From: an uncultured Verrucomicrobiota bacterium
GTDB taxonomy: Bacteria > Verrucomicrobiota > Verrucomicrobiia > Opitutales > Opitutaceae
NCBI GenBank assembly: GCA_913058185.1
Contig: CAJXQX010000001.1
Location: 1-64,000 of the forward strand
DNA length: 64,000 bases
Reading direction: 5' to 3'
How positions within the stretch are numbered: position 1 is the first letter of the stretch; each line of letters opens with the position of its first letter. The notes beneath the pieces are model-generated. The model had not been told where the DNA came from. It saw only the letters and a list, made by a program, of their open reading frames with translations, and searched no databases. Shown in pieces: positions 53,588-62,354 of this stretch. The position numbers and the translations under genes are program-made.

Positions 53588-54373
53588 GTGATTCGTATAC
53601 TTTTTATTGGTGATATAGTCGGCCGTCCCGGTCGGGATAAAATAGCAACTTGGGTCGCTCGATTGCGTCAAAAGCACAATTTGGACTTCATTATAGCCAA
53701 TGGAGAAAATGCCGCCGCTGGCGCCGGGATCACCGGATCGATCGCCCGCACGCTGCTGGAACAAGGCATCGACGCGATCACTTTGGGGGATCACGTGTGG
53801 GATCAGAGGGGCTGGGAGCACGAAATCGATGAATTCGAGCGGGTGTGCCGTCCGGCAAATCTGCCCGCGTCATCCCCTGGAAAGGATCATGTGATATTGA
53901 AAAAAGGAAATTTCCGATTGGCGGTATTCACCGTGCTGGGGCGGACGTTTGTGAATATGAAGGGGGAATGCCCGTTTCTCGCGGCCGATGTGATGCTGGC
54001 CAAAACGGTGGGGGCCAACGGCGCCGACGCCGCTTTGGTTGAGATTCACGCGGAGGCGACCTCGGAAAAAATTGCTCTCGGTTGGCACTTGGATGGCCGA
54101 GCGGCTGCGGTGCTGGGCACCCACACCCATGTGCCCACGGCGGATGCGGAGGTGCGGCCTAAAGGCACCGCGTTCATTACCGATGTCGGAATGACCGGTC
54201 CTTACCATGGTGTCTTAGGCCGCGAAGTAGAACCCGTTGTGAGCCGTTTTTTGGACGGAATGCCTCGCCGTTTCGCCGTCGCATCCGAAGACGTGCGATT
54301 GAGCGGCGCCCTCGTCGACTACGATCCCGAATCGAAGAAAGCGACGCGCTGCGAACTACTCGTCGTGAAGTAG
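53588..54373 (+). CDS. YmdB-family metallophosphoesterase
   Basis: 261-aa calcineurin-like phosphoesterase of the TIGR00282/YmdB family, which hydrolyses 2',3'-cyclic nucleotides. Motifs: LFIGDIVGRPG, NGENAAAGAGIT, DAITLGDHVWDQR, VEIHAEATSEKIALGWHLDGRAAAVLGTHTHVPTAD and ITDVGMTGPYHGVLG. Start is GTG 53588. The Bacillus homologue affects biofilm and RNA turnover; role here unknown. Confidence 0.94.
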   Translation: MIRILFIGDIVGRPGRDKIATWVARLRQKHNLDFIIANGENAAAGAGITGSIARTLLEQGIDAITLGDHVWDQRGWEHEIDEFERVCRPANLPASSPGKDHVILKKGNFRLAVFTVLGRTFVNMKGECPFLAADVMLAKTVGANGADAALVEIHAEATSEKIALGWHLDGRAAAVLGTHTHVPTADAEVRPKGTAFITDVGMTGPYHGVLGREVEPVVSRFLDGMPRRFAVASEDVRLSGALVDYDPESKKATRCELLVVK

Positions 54374-54386
54374 TTCAAGGCGACGT

Positions 54387-56516
54387 CTACTGAACGATTA
54401 CATTGCCCCAATACGCCCAATCGAAAGCTTCATTGGGACCGGGACGGGTCGAGAAACGGATCTGAGTTGGGCGAGGAGAGGGCAATGGCAAAGAGATAGA
54501 CAGTTTGCCTCGATCCGCGGGTTCTCCGAATGGATCAGCAAACCGTTCGAATAGCTGGGATTCGTCTCCTGCGGCATCGCGTGTCCATATTTGAAAACTC
54601 ACGCCGTCGGAGTGTTCATGTGGTTTTTGGTAGACCTCTTCCTGCAATCCGAATTCGGCGAATACCTCGGTCGCATCCTCCGCTATGTCGACCCAAAAAT
54701 CGTTGTCCGGGTGTGAGATCATGACGAATCTATCGGATTCGAACTTAATACCCATTCCGAATTTTGAACGATAGTGGCTCGGAGTGGGATGGATTTGAAA
54801 GAATATGCTTTCTGATTGATTCGTCGTTACGGCAGACTTTTTACTACCGGGGATAATCGGATCGGTGTTAGGGACCGGTAAGGGGATTTCGGATCCCGCC
54901 GGACGTTCTAGTTGTTGGTGGTCGTTGGGATGATTTACCATGTGAGCCATCAACCGGTATCGGAGTTTTCTGCCAACTCGCAAATCCGAATTCCCATCTG
55001 TGAGTAGCACCGGCGACTCGAGATCAAACTGAGCCGTCAGGGCCGCTATCAGGTCCGTGTTTCCCCGATAATCAGCCGTTATTAATAATCCTGAAACAGG
55101 CACGTCTTTCCATTTCTCCAAAAGTTCCTCGAAGGCATCCGGATCGCGGGTGAATGGGTCTCGAATCATCAAGCACCGTCGTTCCATATAGTAGGCAATA
55201 CTGGGCGACCAACTTTCTCCCAAAACCACGACTGCTTCGTCGGCAGGAAAAGTATCGCGAATAAAGAGCTCCATTCGCTCTCCACCGTTGCTGTTCAGAA
55301 ATTGGGAGGGGGCGTATTTCTCGAAATACCCGTTGAGTTGAATTCCGCTCACCGCGAGCACCACCAACGGAGCCATAATTCGGGCTGGGAGACCTTGTCC
55401 GAATTCTCTGACGAAGCACCCGATTGCCAGCAATGGGATCAAGGCCATGGCGTAAAAGTAGTAGTCGTGAATCTGATACAGTCCGGGGAAGGTGAGCCAA
55501 ACGGCAATCGACCATAGGAAAATAATTAAGATCATGGGCGATTTCCGCATGACGGCCGCGGCCAGTCCACCGAGCCCCAAAATTGCGAAGATCCAGCCGG
55601 GAAACAGAGCGAAGCTGAAGTTTTGGATGAGACTTTCCCAAACGGAGAAATCTATGCGATCACTCCATGATCCGAGGTTGAAATCACGTAAGTTTTCGGA
55701 AGTCAGAAAAAGGCCGTCCGGTGATTGCCGCTTGATGCGATCAGCTGTGGCGACCCACCAAATTCCAGCCAAAATGGGTGGAATGGCACTGATAGCTGCC
55801 CAGCTTAAATTTCGGTTGGCTTGCTCGGCCCCCAACGTGCGTCGAATTTTCAGGAACCACCAAATTCCGCCGACTAGAGCACCGATTCCCCAAACCATAA
55901 AGGTCGTTACTTTAACCACCGCGGCCAGACTGCCGCAAATGAAGGTAAGCAACCACCACCCCCAGTGGGCCGACCTACTCAGACGGATAAATCCGTAGAG
56001 AAACCACAGGCTAAAACAGAGAGCGGTCGATTCGATTAAAATGGCTCGCGTAAAATAGATAAAAACCGGTGCGGTTAGCACGAGCACCAGAACGTAATTA
56101 ATTTGTTCTGGTTGAAATCGAATTTCTCGTAACAGGAGGACGATCGCGGGTAGGCAGAGGTAGAAACAGAAAATTGAGACCACTCGGCCGCTTAACGCCG
56201 TCGTTAGATCGAATTGCTGGCCCAACCACGCAGCAGTCCATTGGTAGAGAGGGAACTCCATGGGAATCGACCATGGGGGCCCAAATAACGGCGTTGGATA
56301 TGCCAACGAGTAATCCTGATCTTTCTGAATGAACTTAATACTCAATCCGGTCTGGGCCTGACGAAACTCGTGTCCGGCCAGAAACCCCGATTCGATATTC
56401 TTGGTGGTCAGAATGACGTGTAGAATGAGCGCGATCGCGACGAGAACGAACGAAGCGTGCCGTATTCCAAAACGATGTTTCTTCAGAGCGGATTGATTGA
56501 GTGCAGGTGCGGACAA
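54387..56516 (-). CDS. ArnT/GT39-like membrane glycosyltransferase, paralogue 1
   Basis: 709-aa protein with ten or so membrane helices in the first 400 residues and a periplasmic C-terminal region. The first loop reads AGHEFRQAQTGLSIKFIQ ... FGPPWSIPMEFPLYQW, typical of lipid-linked-sugar transferases of the ArnT/PMT superfamily (acidic catalytic residue in HEFR). The last 200 residues form a beta-rich domain that its neighbour shares. TTG start 56516. It and the next gene are a tandem duplicate on the same strand, 22 bp apart. Confidence 0.85.
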   Translation of the reverse strand: MSAPALNQSALKKHRFGIRHASFVLVAIALILHVILTTKNIESGFLAGHEFRQAQTGLSIKFIQKDQDYSLAYPTPLFGPPWSIPMEFPLYQWTAAWLGQQFDLTTALSGRVVSIFCFYLCLPAIVLLLREIRFQPEQINYVLVLVLTAPVFIYFTRAILIESTALCFSLWFLYGFIRLSRSAHWGWWLLTFICGSLAAVVKVTTFMVWGIGALVGGIWWFLKIRRTLGAEQANRNLSWAAISAIPPILAGIWWVATADRIKRQSPDGLFLTSENLRDFNLGSWSDRIDFSVWESLIQNFSFALFPGWIFAILGLGGLAAAVMRKSPMILIIFLWSIAVWLTFPGLYQIHDYYFYAMALIPLLAIGCFVREFGQGLPARIMAPLVVLAVSGIQLNGYFEKYAPSQFLNSNGGERMELFIRDTFPADEAVVVLGESWSPSIAYYMERRCLMIRDPFTRDPDAFEELLEKWKDVPVSGLLITADYRGNTDLIAALTAQFDLESPVLLTDGNSDLRVGRKLRYRLMAHMVNHPNDHQQLERPAGSEIPLPVPNTDPIIPGSKKSAVTTNQSESIFFQIHPTPSHYRSKFGMGIKFESDRFVMISHPDNDFWVDIAEDATEVFAEFGLQEEVYQKPHEHSDGVSFQIWTRDAAGDESQLFERFADPFGEPADRGKLSISLPLPSPRPTQIRFSTRPGPNEAFDWAYWGNVIVQ

Positions 56517-56538
56517 AATGGGGTGGGTATCGTGCTAT

Positions 56539-58674
56539 CTAGCGGATCTCAACCGATTGCCAGTAAGCCCAATCGAAATTGTAGTTTTGTCGGGATCGGG
56601 TGCTTAGTATTACTTCGGATAGATCTGTAGGTAAGTCGATTACGAATTCACCGCCGGATTGATGTTCTGGAATGTGGGCTGGGTCTAAAAGATGTTGAGC
56701 CAGCTCGAACTCTTGGCCCGTTGAGTCTATTCCGCGCACCGTGAATATGACCCCGTCCGAGTCGTCGACGGCATTATACGATCCGCTATCCATGCCAATT
56801 TGATAACTCACGGTTGACGCTCCCGCGGGAAGGCGAATCCACATATCCGAATCTGGGTGGGCTCCCAGCACTGTGCTGCCGTTGTGGTGGCTTGCTCCGA
56901 GCCCAAACATACACCGATATTGGTAAGGCGCGGGAACGATCGGAAAGAACTGCAGTTGAGCTTGCAGGCTCGTAACCGCTTGAATTGACCCATCGGCAAT
57001 GATGGGTTCGGCGACAGGCGGAGGCGGTGGAGCATCGGGGACTCCGATGATTTCAACCCCAGAGTAATCCATATTCTCGGCCAATCGGATCAGAGTCGGG
57101 GAGCGGAGGCTTTTCGCTAGGTAGACGTCGCTATTCGAGTGAGTCACCGAAGGGTCCGACTCTAAGCCCAGACTTTGGGTAATCAGGTTGATCGCGTCTG
57201 GATTTCGTTCTTGGGGGACGGTTACGACCAAGGCCGAAACTTCCGTCTCTTCAAGATTCGCCAGATGCATCACCAATTTCTCGTTCGAATTCTCTACATC
57301 TTGCCGAATCATGATGCCGCGGCGTTGGGTGTAATAGGGGACGACTGGGGCCCAGTCTTGCCCCATAACTACGATGGCACTGTTAAGCGGCAGCATATCT
57401 TTCATGAAGTTGTTCAAGCCTGTCCCGCCGTTACTAACTAAGTTTTGATAGGGCCAATAGTTACGATGGTAGCTGGCCGCCTGACTTATTAGGATACCGG
57501 TGAGTCCGACGACCGAAACCCACTTCATGATGCGATGATGCAGCCATTGATCGAGGATGACTCCCAGGGCGCACACTGGCAGCACCGCCACCGCATAGAA
57601 ATAGTAATCGTGACGATGATACAAAACCGGGAAAAGCATCAAGGTCGCCCCAAACCAAAGCACCAGGATCATCGATTTTTTACCCGCTTGTCTAAACGTG
57701 AACATACCTCCTGCGATTACCAGTAGCAGGGTCCACCAGGGTAGGGTTCCTTTGCTCATTTCCCGAGCCAGGGAGTTCAGTGATTCTCCGCCCACTCGGT
57801 CTTGCCATCCGCCAAAGTTAACACCCGAAAGAGCCGACGAGACCAGATTGGATCCACCCGGGGATAGCGCCTTGATCGCGTCAGTAAAGTGCAACCAGCC
57901 GAGGATACTGCATCCGGGAACACTGGCCACCAATACACCCCAGCCAACGGTCTTCGACAGAGCGCGAATACCGCCAATTTTCCATTCCCGCCAACTCCAG
58001 CAGAGCCCGATGATCGCAGCTGCGGCGCACCACGGAATGAAGGTGGTGACTTTCACCAGGATCGCGATCCCTCCGGCTAGAGCCGCCGTCACCGTCCACC
58101 CGAGATTGGGGTGGCGACACATGCGATCGAAGAGCCACAGAAACCAAATACTGGCCATCAATGCCATTGATTCGATCAACACCGTCCGAGCATAGAAAAC
58201 GTAAACCGGTGTGAGTAGGATCAGAGCGAGACACAACCGACTCGATCCGAGGGATAATCTCCACCTTCGCAAAAGGAGATAGATCGCCGGTAAAGTCAGA
58301 TAGAAACAAGCGAGCGATACAAAACGGGCGCCGAAAGGAATCGTCCAACTGGTAAGATTTGAAACTCCCGCCACCGTCCATTGATACAACGGGAACTCCA
58401 TGGGAATGGACCAGGGTGGGCCGAACAATGGAGTAGGGTATGCCAACGAGAAATCGTCATCACGTTGGATGAAAAGAATGCTCAGTGCCGTCTGGGTTTG
58501 GCGAAATTCATGACCTGCCAAATTGCCCATGCCCAGATGGTGCGTTGCGACCAACAGGTTCACGGTCAGCGCCAACCAGAAAAAGGCCTTGATGGCTCGC
58601 TGACGAAAAATCGACGTCAAATTTGCTTCCGTCTGATCAGCTTTCGGCAGCAAGGGTGGCCTCCGTGAAAACAC
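56539..58674 (-). CDS. ArnT/GT39-like membrane glycosyltransferase, paralogue 2
   Basis: 711-aa protein collinear with the previous gene: AGHEFRQTQTALSILFIQ, the same FGPPWSIPMEFPLYQWTV loop, matching helices and the same C-terminal ending (FDWAYWQSVEIR against FDWAYWGNVIVQ). The GTG start 58674 lies inside the end of accA (38-bp overlap); a later start is possible. The substrate sugar and acceptor are unknown. Stop is TAG. Confidence 0.85.
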   Translation of the reverse strand: MFSRRPPLLPKADQTEANLTSIFRQRAIKAFFWLALTVNLLVATHHLGMGNLAGHEFRQTQTALSILFIQRDDDFSLAYPTPLFGPPWSIPMEFPLYQWTVAGVSNLTSWTIPFGARFVSLACFYLTLPAIYLLLRRWRLSLGSSRLCLALILLTPVYVFYARTVLIESMALMASIWFLWLFDRMCRHPNLGWTVTAALAGGIAILVKVTTFIPWCAAAAIIGLCWSWREWKIGGIRALSKTVGWGVLVASVPGCSILGWLHFTDAIKALSPGGSNLVSSALSGVNFGGWQDRVGGESLNSLAREMSKGTLPWWTLLLVIAGGMFTFRQAGKKSMILVLWFGATLMLFPVLYHRHDYYFYAVAVLPVCALGVILDQWLHHRIMKWVSVVGLTGILISQAASYHRNYWPYQNLVSNGGTGLNNFMKDMLPLNSAIVVMGQDWAPVVPYYTQRRGIMIRQDVENSNEKLVMHLANLEETEVSALVVTVPQERNPDAINLITQSLGLESDPSVTHSNSDVYLAKSLRSPTLIRLAENMDYSGVEIIGVPDAPPPPPVAEPIIADGSIQAVTSLQAQLQFFPIVPAPYQYRCMFGLGASHHNGSTVLGAHPDSDMWIRLPAGASTVSYQIGMDSGSYNAVDDSDGVIFTVRGIDSTGQEFELAQHLLDPAHIPEHQSGGEFVIDLPTDLSEVILSTRSRQNYNFDWAYWQSVEIR

Positions 58675-59620
58675 CTATGTTGCGGAAGCGTTGGTAGCGG
58701 GATTCAACCAGTTGCTCCGGGGTGAGCCCCTTCAAGTCATCTAGGTGTTTTTGGAGCGCCGTTCGGAGAAATTCGGTGGTCTTCTTGGCGTCGTGGTGGG
58801 CGCCGCCAAAGGGTTCGGCAATCACTTCATCCACAATGCCAAATTTATCTAATGAGACGGAATCGAGTTTCAGCGCGGCCGATGCTTGCGGTGCGGCCGC
58901 TGCGTCGCGCCAGAGAATGGCGGCGCAACCTTCCGGCGTAATCACTGAGTAGTAACTGTTCTCCATCATGAGCACTCGATTGGTCACCCCGATACCTAAC
59001 GCGCCGCCAGATCCACCTTCGCCAATGATCACCGCGATGGACGGCACTTTCAGCATCGCCATTTCTCGTAGGTTGACGGCGATCGCTTCGGATACATGCC
59101 GCTCTTCCGAGCCGATTCCGGGATAGGCACCTTGAGTGTCGATAAAGGAGAGGACGGGGATATTAAATTTCTCCGCGAGCTTCATTAAGCGCAGCGCTTT
59201 ACGATACCCTTCTGGTTGAGGGAGCCCGAAATTGCGGGCGATTTTTTCCTTGGTATCGCGCCCTTTTTGCTGGGCGATAATCATGACAGATTGCCCGCCG
59301 AAAAAGCCGGTGCCACCGATCAGGGCTTGGTCGTCATTAAATTGGCGATCGCCGTGTAGTTCTTGGAACCCGCTGATCAGACTGCCCACGTAATCGAGTG
59401 AATACGGGCGTTGCGGATGACGGGCGATCAGCACGCGCTGCCACGGCGTGAGGTTGGAGTATATACTCCGCTGAGTCGCCTCGATCTTTTCGGTAATCGC
59501 GGCGATCTCACTATCCAAGTCGAGGTTGTTTTCCATCGACTGTTGACGAAGTCCCTCGAGCTGAGCGGTCAGGTCTCGGAGGGGCTTTTCAAATTCCAGC
59601 GTGTAGGCAGGCGTATCCAT
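58637..59620 (-). CDS. accA: Acetyl-CoA carboxylase carboxyltransferase alpha subunit
   Basis: 327-aa AccA. YTLEFEKPLRDLTAQLEGLR and an N-terminal helical part precede the carboxyltransferase core with RPYSLDYVGSLISGFQELHGDR, DTQGAYPGIGSEERHVSEAIA, IGEGGSGGALGIGVTNRVLMMENSYYSVITPEGCAAILW. It joins carboxybiotin to acetyl-CoA with AccD, which is not in the window. ATG 59620. Confidence 0.97.
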   Translation of the reverse strand: MDTPAYTLEFEKPLRDLTAQLEGLRQQSMENNLDLDSEIAAITEKIEATQRSIYSNLTPWQRVLIARHPQRPYSLDYVGSLISGFQELHGDRQFNDDQALIGGTGFFGGQSVMIIAQQKGRDTKEKIARNFGLPQPEGYRKALRLMKLAEKFNIPVLSFIDTQGAYPGIGSEERHVSEAIAVNLREMAMLKVPSIAVIIGEGGSGGALGIGVTNRVLMMENSYYSVITPEGCAAILWRDAAAAPQASAALKLDSVSLDKFGIVDEVIAEPFGGAHHDAKKTTEFLRTALQKHLDDLKGLTPEQLVESRYQRFRNIGVFTEATLAAES

Positions 59621-59693
59621 TCGCGCGGAGGCTAGGCGGGGTAGTTTGGCTGTGTCAATGAGCCGAAATTGCGGCTCAGTTCGAAGTTTGAGG

Positions 59694-60056
59694 TCAGTTT
59701 ATGCCGTCACTTTGGTCGGGAGGTGTCTTGAGTTGGTCTTTCCAGCCCAGCATTTTTGCCGCCGCGCCAAATTTTTCCGCCTCATCTTTGTTTCCTTTGT
59801 TCACCCAGATGCGGGAGAGGGTGGTATTGATAAATACATCCTCGGGATTTAGGGCATAAGCCTTTTCCGCAGCATTCAGTGCCTCATCCACCAATTTTAG
59901 ATTAAGATGGATCTCCGCGCTGGCGTGCCAGGCGGCGAATGATCCGGGCGCTGCGTCGGTCGCGCGCACAATCTTGGTCCGGGCGTCCTCTTGGTCGCCC
60001 ATGGTGTAATCGAAGGTCGCTTCCTCGATCAGAGTCTGGAGTTCGTCATCGTTCAT
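59694..60056 (-). CDS. Small TPR protein
   Basis: 120-aa protein with about two and a half tetratricopeptide repeats (FAAWHASAEIHLNLKLVDEALNAAEKAYALNPED, VFINTTLSRIWVNKGNKDEAEKFGAAAKMLGW). It is probably a protein-interaction module. Partner unknown. It lies 13 bp downstream of queA, likely same transcript. Confidence 0.8.
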   Translation of the reverse strand: MNDDELQTLIEEATFDYTMGDQEDARTKIVRATDAAPGSFAAWHASAEIHLNLKLVDEALNAAEKAYALNPEDVFINTTLSRIWVNKGNKDEAEKFGAAAKMLGWKDQLKTPPDQSDGIN

Positions 60057-60069
60057 GGAATAAATGGGC

Positions 60070-61158
60070 TTAGAGGATCAACATCGCGTCGCCGTAACTG
60101 AAAAAGCGATATTTCTCCCTGATAGCTTCGGCGTAGATTTCTTGGATCCATTCGATGCCTGTGGTGGTCCCCGGGGTCAGAAAGGCTGATACTAAACACA
60201 ATAACGTGGAGCGGGGCTGGTGGAAATTGGTTATCAGCGCATCGACGCCAGCGAACCGGTATGGAGGGTAAATGAAAATATCCGCCGTTGCTGCCGCGTT
60301 AAGGGGCGTCCCATCGCTCGGTTGCTGGAAATGATGTTCAATGGCCCGGACCGATGTCGTGCCGACCGCGATGCGTCGACCGAGAGGATGTCGCAGCAGT
60401 TTCTGAGTAGCCACCGGCATCTCGTAGATTTCGTGATGAATATCGTGGTCGGTGATGAGATCTGTTTTTACGGGTCGAAATGTCCCCAGGCCAACATGGA
60501 GCGTAACTTCGGCGGATTCGATACCGCCATTTTTGATCTTCTCCAATATTTCTGGAGTGAAATGTAATCCGGCGGTGGGAGCGGCGACTGCGACTTGCCG
60601 GGAACGGTCAGCGTAGACGGTTTGGTATCGCTCGAGGTCAGAAACCCGATGATCTGAATCGGACGAGCGTTCGATATACGGCGGCAAGGGCATTTCTCCG
60701 AGTCGATTGGCGATTGCGGTGATTGTTTCGCCCGGGTTATGGGAAGTGAATTCCACCAACGCCGTGCCGTCTGGGGATTTCTTCGTCACCCGCCCGTCGA
60801 AGCCATATGAATTTGTAAAAGTAGCTCCTTCGGGCAGGCGTTTGCCCGGACGGAGCAAGCACCACCAGTGCTCATTGGCACCGTCGACCGTTTTGGGCCG
60901 GAGCAGAAAGCATTCAACCGCACCACCCGTGGGCCGTCTCGCGGTCAGTCGGGCGGGTAGCACGGATGCGTTGTTTCGAATCAACGTGTCTCCAGCGGTC
61001 AAATAGTCCGGAAGGTCGTGAAAATGTCGGTGTGAAAGGGTGTGATTTTTACGATCCACCACCAAAAGCCGTGAGGCGTCTCGGCGAGTTGCGGGAGTCT
61101 GTGCGATCAGCTCTGGAGGCAGATCGTAGTCGAAAAGATCGGTGGCGAGGGAGGACAC
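60070..61158 (-). CDS. queA: tRNA preQ1(34) S-adenosylmethionine ribosyltransferase-isomerase
   Basis: Makes epoxyqueuosine in tRNA. The 362-aa QueA has FDYDLPPELIAQTPATRRDASRLLV, HRHFHDLPDYL, VAVAAPTAGLHFTPEIL, VTLHVGLGTFRPVKTDLITDHDIHHEIYEM and ALITNFHQPRSTLLCLVSAF. GTG start at 61158; no strong Shine-Dalgarno is seen. Confidence 0.97.
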   Translation of the reverse strand: MSSLATDLFDYDLPPELIAQTPATRRDASRLLVVDRKNHTLSHRHFHDLPDYLTAGDTLIRNNASVLPARLTARRPTGGAVECFLLRPKTVDGANEHWWCLLRPGKRLPEGATFTNSYGFDGRVTKKSPDGTALVEFTSHNPGETITAIANRLGEMPLPPYIERSSDSDHRVSDLERYQTVYADRSRQVAVAAPTAGLHFTPEILEKIKNGGIESAEVTLHVGLGTFRPVKTDLITDHDIHHEIYEMPVATQKLLRHPLGRRIAVGTTSVRAIEHHFQQPSDGTPLNAAATADIFIYPPYRFAGVDALITNFHQPRSTLLCLVSAFLTPGTTTGIEWIQEIYAEAIREKYRFFSYGDAMLIL

Positions 61159-61217
61159 AGTTAAAAAGGAGGCTTGCCCTACAAGGACGGAGGGTTTTCT
61201 TCCGTCAATCTTGAGAC

Positions 61218-61293
61218 GCCGCTTTAGCTCAGTTGGTAGAGCGACTCATTCGTAATGAGTAGGTCATCGGTTCGACTCCGATAAGCGGCTCCA
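61218..61293 (+). tRNA. tRNA-Thr (anticodon CGT)
   Basis: GCCGCTT/AAGCGGC acceptor, GCTC...GAGC D arm, ACTCA-TTCGTAA-TGAGT anticodon arm giving CGT, ATCGG-TTCGACT-CCGAT T arm. CCA is encoded, unlike the tRNA-Gln at 40. Confidence 0.96.
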
Positions 61294-61315
61294 TCCTTCG
61301 TCCCGCAGGGGCGGG

Positions 61316-61407
61316 GTCGCCGTGGCGACTAAAACTTCGGCTGGCAGGCCAGTTTTAAATTACAATGGAATTTAAAACTGTCCGCCATAGCCTTGGCAAA
61401 GGCGGAC
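61316..61407. repeat. Hairpin cluster downstream of tRNA-Thr
   Basis: Three hairpins in a row: GTCGCC-gt-GGCGAC; the perfect 12-bp CAGTTTTAAATT-acaatgg-AATTTAAAACTG; and GTCCGCC...GGCGGAC. It could terminate tRNA and the convergent Lon-N gene, but the order of three distinct palindromes suggests an intergenic repeat element. Confidence 0.7.
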
Positions 61408-61454
61408 CGTGTCTACGATCTAGCTCTGATTGGCGAGCCAGCGAGGCGAATCCC

Positions 61455-62129
61455 TCAGTTCCGATCGATGTCCTCGTTCGGAAGCCGGCCCTGCAACTTC
61501 TTCTGTAGGCTCATCTTATCGATCTCGTGCCGGAGCGAGTCACCGTAGAGTAACAGCCGTTGTTCGACGTCCAATGTCTCGAGGAGGCGTTGCTTGAAAG
61601 CCGGGTTTGGGCAAAGGGTGAACGCCGCTAGATCTACAAATGCTGCCGGATCTTCCACTCCACGCAGAAATTGGGTGAATCCTTCCGGGGTCGGACCACC
61701 GAGCTGTCGGCGCAGGCTGATCAGGCGTTCGACACGGAGGCGGAGGCGTTTGCTGCGTTCACCTGACTCTTCCCGATCACTGCTCAGAGTTTGAATGCGA
61801 ATAGTCCGATACGGTTCCTCACTGACGATGCTCAGGCACTCTACGCGGGTCAGGCCCTGCAGGAGGAGATTGGAGGTGCCGTCATCGTTGAGATTGCAGG
61901 CCCGCACGATACCGGCGGTGGCGATGCGTTGTCCGCGTTCTTCGGATGGGTCCGATTCGGGGTGCAGCCCAGCGACCGCAAAAATCCGATCGGTGGACAA
62001 TACGTGCTTCAGCATCTGTTGGTAACGTGTCTCGAAGATATGAAGCGGCATGAGTGCCTGCGGAAAAAATGCCATGTGGGGCAGGGTCATGACTGGAAGT
62101 TGGTCGGGAACTAAGATTTCGGTCTCCAC
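61455..62129 (-). CDS. Lon N-terminal-domain protein
   Basis: 224-aa stand-alone LON substrate-binding domain: LPVMTLPHMAFFPQALMPLHIFETRYQQMLKHVL, IATAGIVRACNLNDDGTSNLLLQGLTRVE. No ATPase or protease domain follows. Such proteins may bind misfolded substrates; divergent from dnaK, a stress chaperone. Confidence 0.88.
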   Translation of the reverse strand: METEILVPDQLPVMTLPHMAFFPQALMPLHIFETRYQQMLKHVLSTDRIFAVAGLHPESDPSEERGQRIATAGIVRACNLNDDGTSNLLLQGLTRVECLSIVSEEPYRTIRIQTLSSDREESGERSKRLRLRVERLISLRRQLGGPTPEGFTQFLRGVEDPAAFVDLAAFTLCPNPAFKQRLLETLDVEQRLLLYGDSLRHEIDKMSLQKKLQGRLPNEDIDRN

Positions 62130-62168
62130 AAATCTAAGTCTTGAGGCGTGTTGTCCTGCGTAGCAAGG

Positions 62169-62232
62169 GTGTCATGTCAGGTGTGACACCGGTGGGCAAT
62201 CGGATGCGGCAGGTGTGACACAGGTTGTGACA
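62169..62232. promoter_or_regulatory. Repeated TGTGACA motifs upstream of dnaK
   Basis: Direct repeats CAGGTGTGACAC at 62178 and 62210 plus CAGGTTGTGACA at 62221. The first also forms a dyad with GTGTCA at 62169. Lies between divergent Lon-N and dnaK genes. A CIRCE element is not seen; regulator unknown. Confidence 0.5.
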
Positions 62233-62354
62233 TCATGACGCGAATATCCGGTTTGAGGTGGACGTAAGAGGCGATGTTTCATTCCTAAGTAATTGTTTTT
62301 AAAGTAAATAAATAAAATCACTCTCAGCGGCACATCGATTGCTTACTCACTCGC

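Noticed and set aside
62233-62354. CIRCE (HrcA) operator before dnaK.
   Set aside because: No TTAGCACTC/GAGTGCTAA inverted repeat is present; only a chance CACTC-like stretch near 62320.
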